Source of the DNA: a virus
Length of the DNA: 64,000 nt
Strand: one strand, 5' to 3'
IMG/VR virus record: IMGVR_UViG_3300020442_002701
Coordinates: 1 to 64,000 of that record
In this document: piece by piece, positions 1 through 10,697 of the stretch
Position numbering within the stretch: position 1 is the stretch's first letter
How the letters are laid out: each line of letters starts with the position of its first letter
Translations under genes and position numbers: made by a program
Notes under the pieces: model-generated
What the model saw: only the letters and a program-made list of their open reading frames with translations
What the model was told of the DNA's origin: nothing
Database searches by the model: none

Positions 1-1531
1 GCACGTCTTTTGTAAATGTTGTTTCTGTGCCAGTGGTTGCCGCATCTGTAATACCATATCCACCAAGTGTAGTAGGTTTTCCTGAAAGTGAACCAAACGC
101 ACCATCAAACGCATCAGTAATGCCATATCCTGCTAAGGTAGTTGGTTTGGCAGAAATATCTGCAAATTCTAAATTGTTAATTGTAACTGTATTAAAATCA
201 ATTGAAGTAGCACCAGTAAAGTCTACAATGCCATTTATACTTGTCGTTCCTGTGTTACCAATTGTGATAGCATTAGTTTGCGAAGTACCTATGTTTATAT
301 CACCATGTGTACCACTAGAACCATTACCTCCTACTATAGCAAGGTCACCACCATTGCTGTTTAGGCCAGTTGAATCTCCTCCTGATAATTCAAGTGTACT
401 ACCTTTAGTAGTTGCCGAAGTTTCATCAGTTGGTTGCAAATTTGTTGATTGTAAAGCACCGCCTGCTGTAAGTGCATCGGTAATACCATAACCTGCAAGT
501 GTAGTTGGTTTTCCTGTCAAACTTGCAAATGATTGTGCTGGTACGCTTGTTAAGAAATTTGTGCCAGTAATAGTGCTACCTGTAAAATCTACTGCTGTGT
601 TTTTTAAGTCTACTATTGTACATCCAGTAAAGTCCGGTATTCCTGTTAATACAGGTGAATTATATGATGCAGAGACAGTGATGTTGCCATTTATGTCACT
701 AGATGTGTCTATACCTGTACCACCTACAATTTGTATTGTATCACCCTTGTTTACCACTCTTTGTGTTGAATCGTCGCCTGTTATACTAAAATTAAAATGT
801 CCTGCTGACACCGTAGCTATTTCACTATTAACATATGCGGTTGTTGCAAATCCTGCTGTATTCAAATCAATAACAGTTTGTACTCTAGGATCAGTAAAGT
901 ATTTGTTAGTGGCTCCTTCTGATAGTTGGTCTGTGTTTTTTGCGGCAAGCCTTGTATCCCATCTTGTTTCAGTATAGTATAAATTTCCTGGTCCTTCTGG
1001 TAAATCGTCTGTTGTTTTACCATTAAAATATTTGTTTGTTGAACCTTCTGGTAAATCGTCTGCTGTGTTGTTGCCTAAGGTTATTTTTCCTGATACGCCA
1101 TCAACTAATATAGTGCTGTTATCTGCAAACACACTTCCTGTAACATCACCTATCATAGGACCAAATAGTGTACCTGTTGTTCCGTCCATCATTACTTTTG
1201 AATCATCAGCAAATACACTTCCAACTATATCTTTGGCTTGAACTACATTTCCTCTTACTACTAAATCACCTGTAGAAGAGCCGCTTAATCTAACTCCATT
1301 TATAAAAATAAAATCTGCTACATATAACTCTGACCAACGTTTTGTTGTTGAACCTAATGAAATGTTGTTATCTGTACCTGGAATTATATCAGTGCCAAAA
1401 TTTGTAGTATCTGTAAAGGTACCGCTGTAAAGTTCATCGAAGTTATCGTTCACTTTTGAAAAAGCTGTACGTAACGGATCACCATCACCTTTGTTTTGTG
1501 ACTTACCAATGTTTATTATTTTCTTTGCCAT
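1..1531 (-). CDS. tail-fibre-like virion protein, 3' end outside window
   Basis: About 510 codons are visible; the C-terminus lies beyond the left edge. The N-terminus (MAKKIINIGKSQNKGDGDPL, then FSKVNDNFDELY) matches the N-terminal block of the upstream 2909-residue gene, so both are probably attached to the virion by the same N-terminal domain. The body is low-complexity beta-type sequence with repeated LAGYGITDA-like motifs (KPTTLAGYGITDA), typical of phage tail fibres. The start ATG overlaps the stop of the upstream gene (TAATG), suggesting translational coupling. Role inferred: receptor-binding or distal fibre component. Confident it is a phage adhesion/structural protein; the exact fibre position is unknown. 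Confidence 0.8.
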   Translation of the reverse strand, partial: MAKKIINIGKSQNKGDGDPLRTAFSKVNDNFDELYSGTFTDTTNFGTDIIPGTDNNISLGSTTKRWSELYVADFIFINGVRLSGSSTGDLVVRGNVVQAKDIVGSVFADDSKVMMDGTTGTLFGPMIGDVTGSVFADNSTILVDGVSGKITLGNNTADDLPEGSTNKYFNGKTTDDLPEGPGNLYYTETRWDTRLAAKNTDQLSEGATNKYFTDPRVQTVIDLNTAGFATTAYVNSEIATVSAGHFNFSITGDDSTQRVVNKGDTIQIVGGTGIDTSSDINGNITVSASYNSPVLTGIPDFTGCTIVDLKNTAVDFTGSTITGTNFLTSVPAQSFASLTGKPTTLAGYGITDALTAGGALQSTNLQPTDETSATTKGSTLELSGGDSTGLNSNGGDLAIVGGNGSSGTHGDINIGTSQTNAITIGNTGTTSINGIVDFTGATSIDFNTVTINNLEFADISAKPTTLAGYGITDAFDGAFGSLSGKPTTLGGYGITDAATTGTETTFTKDV

Positions 1532-4500
1532 TATATTTTTCCTACGATAATTTCAATAGTTCCTTTACCACTATCTTCTTTGTTTTCTAGAGCTTTACCA
1601 ATTATTGTTCCTGGCTTAGGGGTATTGTTCACAACTGCATGTCCTGCGACACCACTTGCAACCAACATGTCACCTTTTTGCACAAGACCTATTACTTTAC
1701 AAGGTACGCGGCCTGTCATTGCAACATCAGTTGGATGTTTACCTTCTAATTCTGAATTCATTAAGTATGCAGGATTCGTTGATACAACTCCTGCTACTCT
1801 GTGATCGTCTTTAGTAGTAGTGACTGTAATTTCTTCTACTCCTCCTAATACAACAACTGTGCCTGCTTCATACGCTTCATCAGCCAAATATTTTTCAGCT
1901 AAGTCAGCGTACCTTGCTGTGGTAGCTGTACCTGAGAACGTAGTAGCATAAACAGTATTAAATTTAAGTGGAGTACCTCCTCCTTGACCTAAGTTAATAG
2001 TGTTGTCTGCGTTTGGTAAAATATTTGCATTAATCCTACCATTCATTGTTATAGTATCAGAAGCATCAGAACCTAATGTAGTGTTTCCTTCAACTGATAT
2101 TGAATTTGTAACTTTAGTCAAAGTGTTTGCAACTTGTACTCTTACTGCACCTCCAGTTATGACTTGAATTACATCAGCAGCCGCATCAGTAAAGCCTGTA
2201 CCTGCACCTAAACCAATACCAGTGCCTGTTGCATCTCTTTCTCCATTAGCTTCAATAAAATTACTGTAAATCCAATCACTTGCAATAAATGATTCGCCTG
2301 TGTAACTAGAACCTTGATGGAATATAGATTCAGTGCTGATGTTTGTTGCACCAACATCTAAGTTACCTGGTATTTTGACAACTGGAAATGTTACAGTCGG
2401 ACTAACACTACCGCCAACTGCTGTAAGTATTGTACCTTGTGCAGGTGTTTTAAATGTTAAAGTACCTGAGGATTCAGCTAAAATTTCATATGTAGCATCA
2501 CCACCAATTATATAACTGTTTGCTTGGATAGCACCTGAAGTTTTTCTTCTTGCTAAAGTATCTCCTGTTGATGCATCGGAAACAACTGTTACGCCGTAAT
2601 TGCCTGCACTTAATTTAATAAGAGCAGATCCAGGATAGCCTGTATCTGTAGAAATGATCGTATTAGTAAAGTCTGCATCTACTATACCACTACCAGCTGA
2701 TATAGCATCAGCAAATGATACTTCCTCAACTGTGCCAGTACCTGCTGTAGTTCTTCCTAAGACTGTACCTGTTGTAATATTTTGAAGTTCTGCAACTTTA
2801 ATACCACCATCTTTTACTCTCACAAAACCATCTACTGTTTCAAAATTTTCATCACTAAATTTAGCAAGCCCTAAATCAGCTTGTGTTTTAGTTGCTGAAC
2901 CAGACCATCCGTTTGTAGCATCGTCTTCATCAAATGTGTTTGCAGATTGCAAAGATAATTTACTTTGTACTATTGCTGCACTTGAATTAACATCTGCGTT
3001 TATAATTGCTCCTGGAGCAATTTGTAAATCAAATTCTGCATCGGTTGCTGTTCTTGTTGTATTGAGATTAATATCACTACTTGTTGCTTCAGATGCGTTA
3101 GCCCATTCGTCTGTTGGCGCTGTTAGAACAACTGCTGTAGCAGTTCCATTAGTTAGAGTATCGCTAACTGTAAAAGCTCCTGCTCCTACAGTATAGGTAA
3201 CAATAGTAACACTATAACTGTTACCGACACTACCTAATATTTGATCTGTTGTATTTTCTAAATCTACAATAGAACCGTTTATCGCGGCATTGCCATTAAC
3301 ATTAATTGTTTGTCCTATACTCCAAGTACCACCTGAAGTTGGTGTTATATAAATTCTTTTCTTACCTGTTGCTACAAGTAAATCATCTTTAGTTTGTGAG
3401 TTAGTTTCTACACTTCTAAGTTTCTTAACTTCATCAAACTCTCCAATTCTTGCATCTACATAATTTTTATTTGTTGCCGCTGTGCCATCAGTACCAGGAA
3501 GTGCTACACCAGTAATTTGATTTGTTCCCATAATCAATGAGCCTTCCATTGGAAACACACCATTTAATGGAACAAAACCTTGTCCAATTCTATTACCTGT
3601 TGGTGCTGCTTCAACTTGTGCTCCACCTTCAGTACTACCTAAGCGTCTGTTTACATATGCAACAACTGATTTTTCTGTTGGTACTGCACTAGCAGATGCA
3701 TCTGCCATTGAATCGTCTGCTGAGAATTCATTAATAGTAACACCTTTGGTAAATCCAAGTGCGTTAGCATTTGATAATCCAATCTCACCTGAGAAAGTAA
3801 TTAATCCTGTTGCTTGGTCAACGCTAAAGAATTTACCAACTCTAAAGAATCCAAATTGGTCAGTGCTTACAAAAAATACTCTACCTTTTCTTCTTTCCCA
3901 AACTTGTGCTTTAGAAGCTGTGTTATCTGTTGTGTAAAATTCTGCTAAACTGTTTTCAGCTTTACCTAAGATGATGTTTGGATAGTTTGAATCATTAAAT
4001 GATCCTGTACCAATCTGCGTAAAATCATGTCCTGTTGCTCTCACTAGTGAAATACTTACTGTGAGTTCTGCTGTAGAATCAGCATTGATTCCAAGTTTGA
4101 ATGATTCAGCTGTTGATGTTGACAATCCACTGTTTAAGCCAGTTCCTGAATATGACTTATTAATATTTGTGCCTGCTACATCTTGTATTGTAATATATGC
4201 AACTGTAGAATCACTTTCGTAATTTGTAATTTGATGTACTTTACCATTGTGTGTAAACAACATTCCTCCAGCATAACCGCCGTCGCCTGGTTGTAATCCT
4301 GCTATGTCTCTTGTTATCCTTGTTATGTCACTGGCTCTAGTAAGTTGTTTGATAGCAATTTTTGTATCACCTTGTGAACTACCATTGCCGCCTACAAGAT
4401 TAGTATCACCAGTTGATTCAATATCAAGAGTTTCAAATCCTGAGTCTAGTGTTGTGAAAATACTATTTGGACCAACTGCCTGAGCATAAGGATCTGTATT

Positions 4501-7500
4501 CTGGAAGTCAATACTTCTATATGTAACAGTATCACTTTCATCAAAGTTAATAGCTGTGTTTGGCCTTACGTTTAACTGGGTAGGGTCAGTAATACCGTTA
4601 AAGACATGTGATTTAACATTTCTAAATTTAACAAGTGTACCGTTTGGTATAGTTGCTTGTATCTTATCAAAAAAGTTATTTGCTTGAGCCGAGTCAACTG
4701 CAATGTTAAGTTTGTAAATTCTGTTACTTATATTTCCTATACCAAGTGTATTTGCAACTGCTACTACGTCAAAGGTTAGATCGGCTCCGCCACCATTTCC
4801 TATGTCAGCATCTGCGATTGTAATTGTTTCACCTGTTGCGTAATTTTGTCCGCCTCGGCTTATTGTAATTGAAGTTGCAGCACCAGTTCCATCAACTGTG
4901 ATATTAAAGGATGCACCACCGCCAGTAATAGTACCACCTGAAGTATATGCGCCATATGCAGTACCATCAACAGTAGTAGTAAGTGCCTCATCAGAGTACA
5001 AATCAAATTGTGTTTCACCTACATTTGAAGAAACTATTTTAGCATAGTATGGATTATTAGTAAGTTGTGTCATTCCACTTACACCAGCAATTACGATTCT
5101 AGCACCGTCTCTTAAATTATGTGGAGTTGTTGTTGTAATCCTTACAGGATTAGTTTGAGTAGCACCACTTATATTTTTCTGTGCTCCACCTGAACCTTGA
5201 ACATTTGAATATGTCCCTGCAGATCTAGATCCGTCTGCTCCACTTATATTTGAAACTGACTCAACACCTGTAACATGTACATCACCTATTTCGCCAAAGA
5301 TTTGGTCATTATCTGAGTCACTCATAGCTTCAACAGCATTAATTAGATAATCAAGTGTGCCTGTTGAACCACCATGTTCAATAGTAATATGCGAGTTAGG
5401 TAGAGGTGCTTGTGCTAGTTCTGTAACATATATTTCTGTATCATTTACTGCATTAGTAAAAGTGCTTGTAGTGACAGTTTTAGCAGGTTGCATTGTTCTG
5501 TCGCGAAGTGTAACTTGATCAGGTATTTCGTTTGGATCTGCACCTTCAGCTACCAATCCAAAGTTACCATATCCGTTAGAACAATTTAATGCTCTAATCT
5601 CCGAACCATTAAATGCATAAAAAGCAGCATGGTTATAGTAAGTAAATGTAGATACTTGCTCAGATACCGCACCGTTATTACAAACTAAACCATAACCTAA
5701 ATCGTTTATCTGTGTAAAGTTTTGTGCAAGTAAAGATCTATTTCCAGAAGTTTGTAGGAAAATATCTCTATAATATTTGCCATCACTAAACTGACTTTGG
5801 TCGTAACCCGTACCACCATTTGAATCAGCGTCTAAATAAATTTTACACCAACCATTACCGCTATCATAGTCTGAAATAGCATTTATTTGATATCTACGTC
5901 CCTCTACATAAAAAGGACATGGTAATAATGGAGGTCTTAAAAATAATCCTTCCCCTGGTAAACTTCGTATCCAAAGCGTAAAGTTATTAATCTTACCATT
6001 TTGTAATCCACCTAATGCTGCTCCTGGATCTATTTGTTCTGGTACATAAACAGGTAGGTTAGCAACGTATGCATCTAAGAACATACCTCCAGCAAAAGTT
6101 TTCTTGTTTTCACTTTTACTAAAACTTGAACATGCAAAAATATATGGTGACTTGGTTAAAATTTGTCCAGCTGGGTCAAGCACAGTCATAAATCCGCCGT
6201 GTCCTTGACAACTTACATTTGAAATAATAGTTCCGTCATTCATCAAGAATACATCCATCTGATTATTTCTTTTCGCTGGATTGTAATCATTATTGAAAGC
6301 GTATGTAACCCTACCAACTAAATTTGTAGCAATAGTACCTGTGCCTGATTCTGCAACCCCGCCTGTTAGCACTGGTGCTTGATATGTTGCTGAGCCAGTA
6401 TTTTGTAATATACTACCTGAAGGATAACTGCCTGTAAATAATTGATTAAGGAACACGCCTATTTGTGTTAATGAATCTCTAGTAATAGCTTCTTGTCCTA
6501 AAAATCCACCATCTGCATATTTGGCAACATAATAGTAATAGTATTCGCCTGCTGATTCAGTAACGAATTCTGCGCCACCTCTTGTGAAATCTTTTCTTAA
6601 TGCGTCTACAATTAATCCAACATCTCTTCTACATTTTTCTACCCCATGTACATAATTAACAAAATTTGTGTTAACAAAACTGATAGTGCTATTTTGTATG
6701 CTTAGTACTTGACTTGCATCTAATATAGCTGTTCTTGCAGCAGTAAATTGTGATTCTGCGTAGGTAAAGTTTGGAAGTGTTTCTGCCGGCAGTCCAGAAG
6801 TGCTATTAGCAGTTACAACATCTTCAACCACTTGTAACAAGCCGCTGTATTCTGCTTGTTCTGCTGTTGAGGATGCTTCAAGTGTTATATTTTGTGCAAC
6901 ATCTGATTGTAAGCTAGTAACAACATTATCTACTAAAACTTGTTCGCCTATAGTAGAAAGATAATTTAAAGCACCTGCTACTGCTGTCCTTTGAGCTGCA
7001 TTTGTTGTCCAAAGTTCTGTTGCACCGTCATAGTAACTTTGTGCTATTCTTCTAACGGCACTATTACCGCCATATTGTAAATCATAACTTGCCGCATCAA
7101 TAACTCTTCCAATTTCAAATTTTAATCTAGTAGCATCTAATGCCGCGCCTGAATGGTTTGTGTTTACCCATTCTGCAATTTCTGCTTGAAGAAATGTATT
7201 GTTTGCCTGTAATTGTTTTCTTGCTTTAGTTGCATCTGCATTGACGTCAGCACCTGTAGTTCCAACTGGATAATCGAATTCTAATGGGCCTGCGGCTGTA
7301 CCTGTGTTAACAGAACCATTTGTAATAATATCTATTATTTCAGTAATTGAATCATCTATCCTAGCAATACCTTGTGGCGTTAATTCAACAGCTGCAATAT
7401 TTCTAACAAGATATCCTACATATCTAATAGCACTGATTGTTGCTTCTTTATTTGCGGCTACCGCTGTAGCTTGTGGTGTTTGTTGATAATACAATCCTCT

Positions 7501-10260
7501 ATTGACAGCATTATAGTTTGTATTCAATGCCATATCATTGGCAATGTCATTTAAAATTAATTCTACTCTTGTACGCCAAGTTGGTTCATCGTAAGTAATG
7601 TTTGGTTTATTTGCATCTACCCATGCAATAACTTCTTCTTGGATAAATTTTTTGTTAAGCCTAATTATTTCTGCGGCTTTAGAGTAATTTCCTACATTAG
7701 TTATGCTTGGGCCTATAGATATAGGTCTGTCAGCATCTGTTAGATAATGATAACCAAAAAATCCTTGTTTTACGTTTGACTGATTGAAAAATGGTGTACC
7801 AGTATTTGCTGTACTTAATCCATCAAATTCAATGTCTCTGTATAGGTATGTGCTTGCCCAAGGTGATTGTGAAGCTCTATCTTTAGGCTTTATAATTACA
7901 CGTCTATAATCGTCACCTCTGACTGTAACATTTTCAGGAACTTTAATCGGATAGTCTTCTTCATAAACTCCTGATTCAATATGTACAGTTATTTGTTTAC
8001 TCTTACTTGTGTTTCCATATAGGATACTTTCACCAACTTCAAAATCTTTTGGAAAAAGTAATTGAACTTCTAATGTGTCGTTGTTTCCATTAGTAGCATC
8101 GTTAGAAGTAAGACTAACAATTTTTGCAACTGCTCCTGAAAGTTTTCCTGTAATAATTTTTCCTGGCAGTAAATCGTTATTAGTTGGAATACCTTGATCG
8201 ACAAAATTTTGTGCTCCGTTATTTAAAACAACTTTGTAGTTACTACCAAACACTTCATCTGAGCCAGAATCAATACCGTTTGTAATAATATTTGTAATTA
8301 AATCAAATTTTGCACCTATAGCAACTCTTGCTGTGGCATCACCGTCGCCTCCTACGTTTACCCATCTAGGAACTTCAGTTTGATATATAGGACCGACTTT
8401 ACCTGTTGTAAATGCTGAATAACCAGCGAGTGTACTGAAAGGTGTAGTTAATGCTTCATCTTGGAATAATTCAAAAGTTTGATCTGTTAATTTTTTAATA
8501 TAAGCTGTCTGACCATTTATCTGTGTCATACCGCCGGACACAACAAAAGTAACCTGATTTTTATCTACTAGGCCATGTGCTGTAGTTGTACCTACAACAG
8601 CTGGAGATGCAATACTGATACTTGATACTGTCTTTTCCTGGTAAAGATCTTGTTGTAGTAGTGCAGTTATAAGATCCTTTTTAAATGTAATAGAAGCAAG
8701 TGTTTGCGTCAATTGTGTAGTAATTGCCTTTCTTGCACTTGCAGTTGAATAGTATCTTTCCGCCGCGGCCCTTGTTAGAGTATTTGCATTTAATCCTCTG
8801 TTGATATCTAAAGCAATACTATCAAGAATAAGTTTACTATCTAGTTCACAACGTTCTATATCATAAACATGATTAGGAAAAGTAAATTTAATATATCCTG
8901 TCAGTTCTTTAATTATGAAATCTCTGTTATTTTCTATGATCCTTCTTGTTTGCTCATACACAGGTGCAACGACATCAGCTATTGTTACTTCAGCATCTTT
9001 ATCTCCGTTATCTCTTGTGATAATTTGTTTGTAAGGTGCTAAGTCAGCAGTAGCTGGCGCAGAGGCTCTAACTAGTTCTTGAGCTTTTTGCATTGCCGCT
9101 TTTATAGTTCTGTAGGCATATGTCCAACCTGTACCTTCTTTACCTTGTGGTACATTTTTCATTAGGTCATCACCAGAAGTAGCAACAAATAAATTTGTTG
9201 AGCTAGAATAAGCTGTATTATCTACATAAAATTTTGTTGCGGCTTGCAAATCTTCTTGACCATTAGGTGCACCACCGCCTGCTAATTCTCCAGGATGATC
9301 ATTTAAATAAAGTTCACCTGTCATTGTGTCGCCTTGTCTGCGAACAATGCTCTTACGTGGCATAGCAACGTTATTTAAAAAGTTACCTGCTAAGGTAGCG
9401 TCATATGTATTATCAACTAGGGTATGTGTATCTGCAGCATCAATCGTACCTGATACTGCCACCTTTGACGTATTAGCTATGTCTAAGTTTTGACTAGCGG
9501 CAGTAGTAGCATCAGTGTGCAACGTAAAATTATTTTCATCAACTCGTCTAATATAATAAACGGTGTTTGTTGTCAATCCTGATGGATCTGTATCTTCTGC
9601 ATTAAATTTATAAGCAGTACCGTTTATGCTAGAATCAAATCCATGATTCAACACTTCTACATTATTGTTTAGATATCTATTAATAGTCAAAGTATATTGA
9701 CTCACACTAGCTGGCTCATCATTAATTCTGACAGGAGAATTTCCAGTAGCATCATTTATTAGATATCTGCTATCTGCATAACCTTTATTAATTACAAGGT
9801 CATCGATTGTAATTGTATTATCACCATGGCTTGTTGCAAATTGTTGAGCCGCGGCGTCTGTGACTGACACATTAGCAATTGGTAGATTGTTTGCAAGCAA
9901 AGGACCACCTAGGGTAGGTGTCAAGTCATCTGACATTTCTGTAAATGCAGTTGAAATAATTAATTTACCAGCTACATTGTAACTGAATACAATAGTATCT
10001 TGTGCGCCTCCACCTAGGGCAGAGTTAGACGCAAGTGTAGCTAATTGTATTGCAGTACCTGCATCATTAACTAATGGAACTGTATTGGGTGTAAGTTCGT
10101 TTGGAGTATCTGCCAATGCGGTAAAATTAATTGTGCCGCCTTGACCAAAGACCGCATATAGTTCGGAAAAGTTTTCGTTAGTTTTACGAAACGATTCTCT
10201 AATACTATCGCCGGTGCCGTCGTTACCCTCTACACCAATGTTTACTTCTTGTCTAGCCAT
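1531..10260 (-). CDS. giant (2909 aa) virion adhesion / tail-fibre protein
   Basis: Single open frame of 2909 residues. The N-terminus (MARQEVNIGVEGNDGTGDSI, ESFRKTNENFSELY) is a block seen at the start of marine T4-like phage structural proteins. Residues about 434-510, 857-930, 1010-1080 and 1172-1245 carry four diverged copies of a helical module (pattern: N-x2-FI/FL...W/F-V...then I-x2-A/D...D...gG). The middle has glycine/aspartate-rich beta-type sequence. The C-terminal ~110 residues (DLAEKYLADEAYEAGTVVVL, then HRVAGVVSTNPAYLMN) look like a conserved fibre C-terminal domain. Most likely a long tail fibre or adhesin. Followed by a coupled TAATG start of a related gene. Confidence 0.85.
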   Translation of the reverse strand: MARQEVNIGVEGNDGTGDSIRESFRKTNENFSELYAVFGQGGTINFTALADTPNELTPNTVPLVNDAGTAIQLATLASNSALGGGAQDTIVFSYNVAGKLIISTAFTEMSDDLTPTLGGPLLANNLPIANVSVTDAAAQQFATSHGDNTITIDDLVINKGYADSRYLINDATGNSPVRINDEPASVSQYTLTINRYLNNNVEVLNHGFDSSINGTAYKFNAEDTDPSGLTTNTVYYIRRVDENNFTLHTDATTAASQNLDIANTSKVAVSGTIDAADTHTLVDNTYDATLAGNFLNNVAMPRKSIVRRQGDTMTGELYLNDHPGELAGGGAPNGQEDLQAATKFYVDNTAYSSSTNLFVATSGDDLMKNVPQGKEGTGWTYAYRTIKAAMQKAQELVRASAPATADLAPYKQIITRDNGDKDAEVTIADVVAPVYEQTRRIIENNRDFIIKELTGYIKFTFPNHVYDIERCELDSKLILDSIALDINRGLNANTLTRAAAERYYSTASARKAITTQLTQTLASITFKKDLITALLQQDLYQEKTVSSISIASPAVVGTTTAHGLVDKNQVTFVVSGGMTQINGQTAYIKKLTDQTFELFQDEALTTPFSTLAGYSAFTTGKVGPIYQTEVPRWVNVGGDGDATARVAIGAKFDLITNIITNGIDSGSDEVFGSNYKVVLNNGAQNFVDQGIPTNNDLLPGKIITGKLSGAVAKIVSLTSNDATNGNNDTLEVQLLFPKDFEVGESILYGNTSKSKQITVHIESGVYEEDYPIKVPENVTVRGDDYRRVIIKPKDRASQSPWASTYLYRDIEFDGLSTANTGTPFFNQSNVKQGFFGYHYLTDADRPISIGPSITNVGNYSKAAEIIRLNKKFIQEEVIAWVDANKPNITYDEPTWRTRVELILNDIANDMALNTNYNAVNRGLYYQQTPQATAVAANKEATISAIRYVGYLVRNIAAVELTPQGIARIDDSITEIIDIITNGSVNTGTAAGPLEFDYPVGTTGADVNADATKARKQLQANNTFLQAEIAEWVNTNHSGAALDATRLKFEIGRVIDAASYDLQYGGNSAVRRIAQSYYDGATELWTTNAAQRTAVAGALNYLSTIGEQVLVDNVVTSLQSDVAQNITLEASSTAEQAEYSGLLQVVEDVVTANSTSGLPAETLPNFTYAESQFTAARTAILDASQVLSIQNSTISFVNTNFVNYVHGVEKCRRDVGLIVDALRKDFTRGGAEFVTESAGEYYYYYVAKYADGGFLGQEAITRDSLTQIGVFLNQLFTGSYPSGSILQNTGSATYQAPVLTGGVAESGTGTIATNLVGRVTYAFNNDYNPAKRNNQMDVFLMNDGTIISNVSCQGHGGFMTVLDPAGQILTKSPYIFACSSFSKSENKKTFAGGMFLDAYVANLPVYVPEQIDPGAALGGLQNGKINNFTLWIRSLPGEGLFLRPPLLPCPFYVEGRRYQINAISDYDSGNGWCKIYLDADSNGGTGYDQSQFSDGKYYRDIFLQTSGNRSLLAQNFTQINDLGYGLVCNNGAVSEQVSTFTYYNHAAFYAFNGSEIRALNCSNGYGNFGLVAEGADPNEIPDQVTLRDRTMQPAKTVTTSTFTNAVNDTEIYVTELAQAPLPNSHITIEHGGSTGTLDYLINAVEAMSDSDNDQIFGEIGDVHVTGVESVSNISGADGSRSAGTYSNVQGSGGAQKNISGATQTNPVRITTTTPHNLRDGARIVIAGVSGMTQLTNNPYYAKIVSSNVGETQFDLYSDEALTTTVDGTAYGAYTSGGTITGGGASFNITVDGTGAATSITISRGGQNYATGETITIADADIGNGGGADLTFDVVAVANTLGIGNISNRIYKLNIAVDSAQANNFFDKIQATIPNGTLVKFRNVKSHVFNGITDPTQLNVRPNTAINFDESDTVTYRSIDFQNTDPYAQAVGPNSIFTTLDSGFETLDIESTGDTNLVGGNGSSQGDTKIAIKQLTRASDITRITRDIAGLQPGDGGYAGGMLFTHNGKVHQITNYESDSTVAYITIQDVAGTNINKSYSGTGLNSGLSTSTAESFKLGINADSTAELTVSISLVRATGHDFTQIGTGSFNDSNYPNIILGKAENSLAEFYTTDNTASKAQVWERRKGRVFFVSTDQFGFFRVGKFFSVDQATGLITFSGEIGLSNANALGFTKGVTINEFSADDSMADASASAVPTEKSVVAYVNRRLGSTEGGAQVEAAPTGNRIGQGFVPLNGVFPMEGSLIMGTNQITGVALPGTDGTAATNKNYVDARIGEFDEVKKLRSVETNSQTKDDLLVATGKKRIYITPTSGGTWSIGQTINVNGNAAINGSIVDLENTTDQILGSVGNSYSVTIVTYTVGAGAFTVSDTLTNGTATAVVLTAPTDEWANASEATSSDINLNTTRTATDAEFDLQIAPGAIINADVNSSAAIVQSKLSLQSANTFDEDDATNGWSGSATKTQADLGLAKFSDENFETVDGFVRVKDGGIKVAELQNITTGTVLGRTTAGTGTVEEVSFADAISAGSGIVDADFTNTIISTDTGYPGSALIKLSAGNYGVTVVSDASTGDTLARRKTSGAIQANSYIIGGDATYEILAESSGTLTFKTPAQGTILTAVGGSVSPTVTFPVVKIPGNLDVGATNISTESIFHQGSSYTGESFIASDWIYSNFIEANGERDATGTGIGLGAGTGFTDAAADVIQVITGGAVRVQVANTLTKVTNSISVEGNTTLGSDASDTITMNGRINANILPNADNTINLGQGGGTPLKFNTVYATTFSGTATTARYADLAEKYLADEAYEAGTVVVLGGVEEITVTTTKDDHRVAGVVSTNPAYLMNSELEGKHPTDVAMTGRVPCKVIGLVQKGDMLVASGVAGHAVVNNTPKPGTIIGKALENKEDSGKGTIEIIVGKI

Positions 10261-10273
10261 TTATTGTACTCCG

Positions 10274-10636
10274 TTATATTGCTGTTTCTGCAAGTTTATC
10301 CATATCAAAATTAACACTTACACCACACCCACATGATGATTTTGCGTTGGGATTTCGTACTTCAAAATTAGAACCTATTATTGTTTTTACGTAATCTATT
10401 TCTGTACCAAATAAGAACATCATACTTTCATTACCTATTACAAATTTTCCAGTACCTGCATCCATTGTAATATCTAGCGGTTTAATTTCATCTGCTGATT
10501 TTATTGTACCCCAATCATATTCAAAACCAGCACAGCCACCGCCTTTTAGGTTTAAACTAACGCCATAGCAGTCGTTTTCTTCACATATTGTATTAATTTG
10601 TTTTTTTGCTGATTCTGTAAGTGTACAAACGTTCAT
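10274..10636 (-). CDS. A-type iron-sulfur carrier (IscA/ErpA/SufA family)
   Basis: 120 residues, the normal size of A-type Fe-S carriers, which deliver clusters to apo-proteins. The three family cysteines are present: C35 in GGGCAGFEY and C102/C104 in SSCGCGVSVNF near the C-terminus. Preceded by a perfect late box TATAAATA at 10657-10664 and followed 13 bp later by the giant fibre gene, so it is probably expressed late. A second Fe-S protein (NifU-type) is encoded at 60098-60442. Possible partners in the window include Fe enzymes; which one it serves is unknown. Confidence 0.92.
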   Translation of the reverse strand: MNVCTLTESAKKQINTICEENDCYGVSLNLKGGGCAGFEYDWGTIKSADEIKPLDITMDAGTGKFVIGNESMMFLFGTEIDYVKTIIGSNFEVRNPNAKSSCGCGVSVNFDMDKLAETAI

Positions 10637-10656
10637 TTTGGTTCCTCGTTATATTG

Positions 10657-10664
10657 TATTTATA
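10657..10664 (-). promoter_or_regulatory. T4-type late promoter box TATAAATA
   Basis: Exact TATAAATA followed by C on the minus strand, about 21 bp before the ATG of the A-type carrier gene. This is the T4-like late promoter consensus; no -35 element is needed in that system. Confidence 0.7.
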
Positions 10665-10697
10665 AGTTTATTCTATAATCTTTATGTAAATATAATT

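Noticed and set aside
27-1241. Several plus-strand ORFs opposite the left-end fibre gene
   Set aside because: They are antisense shadows of repetitive Thr/Gly/Ala-rich fibre coding sequence on the minus strand; composition is Val/Pro/Ser-rich and there are no ribosome-binding sites.
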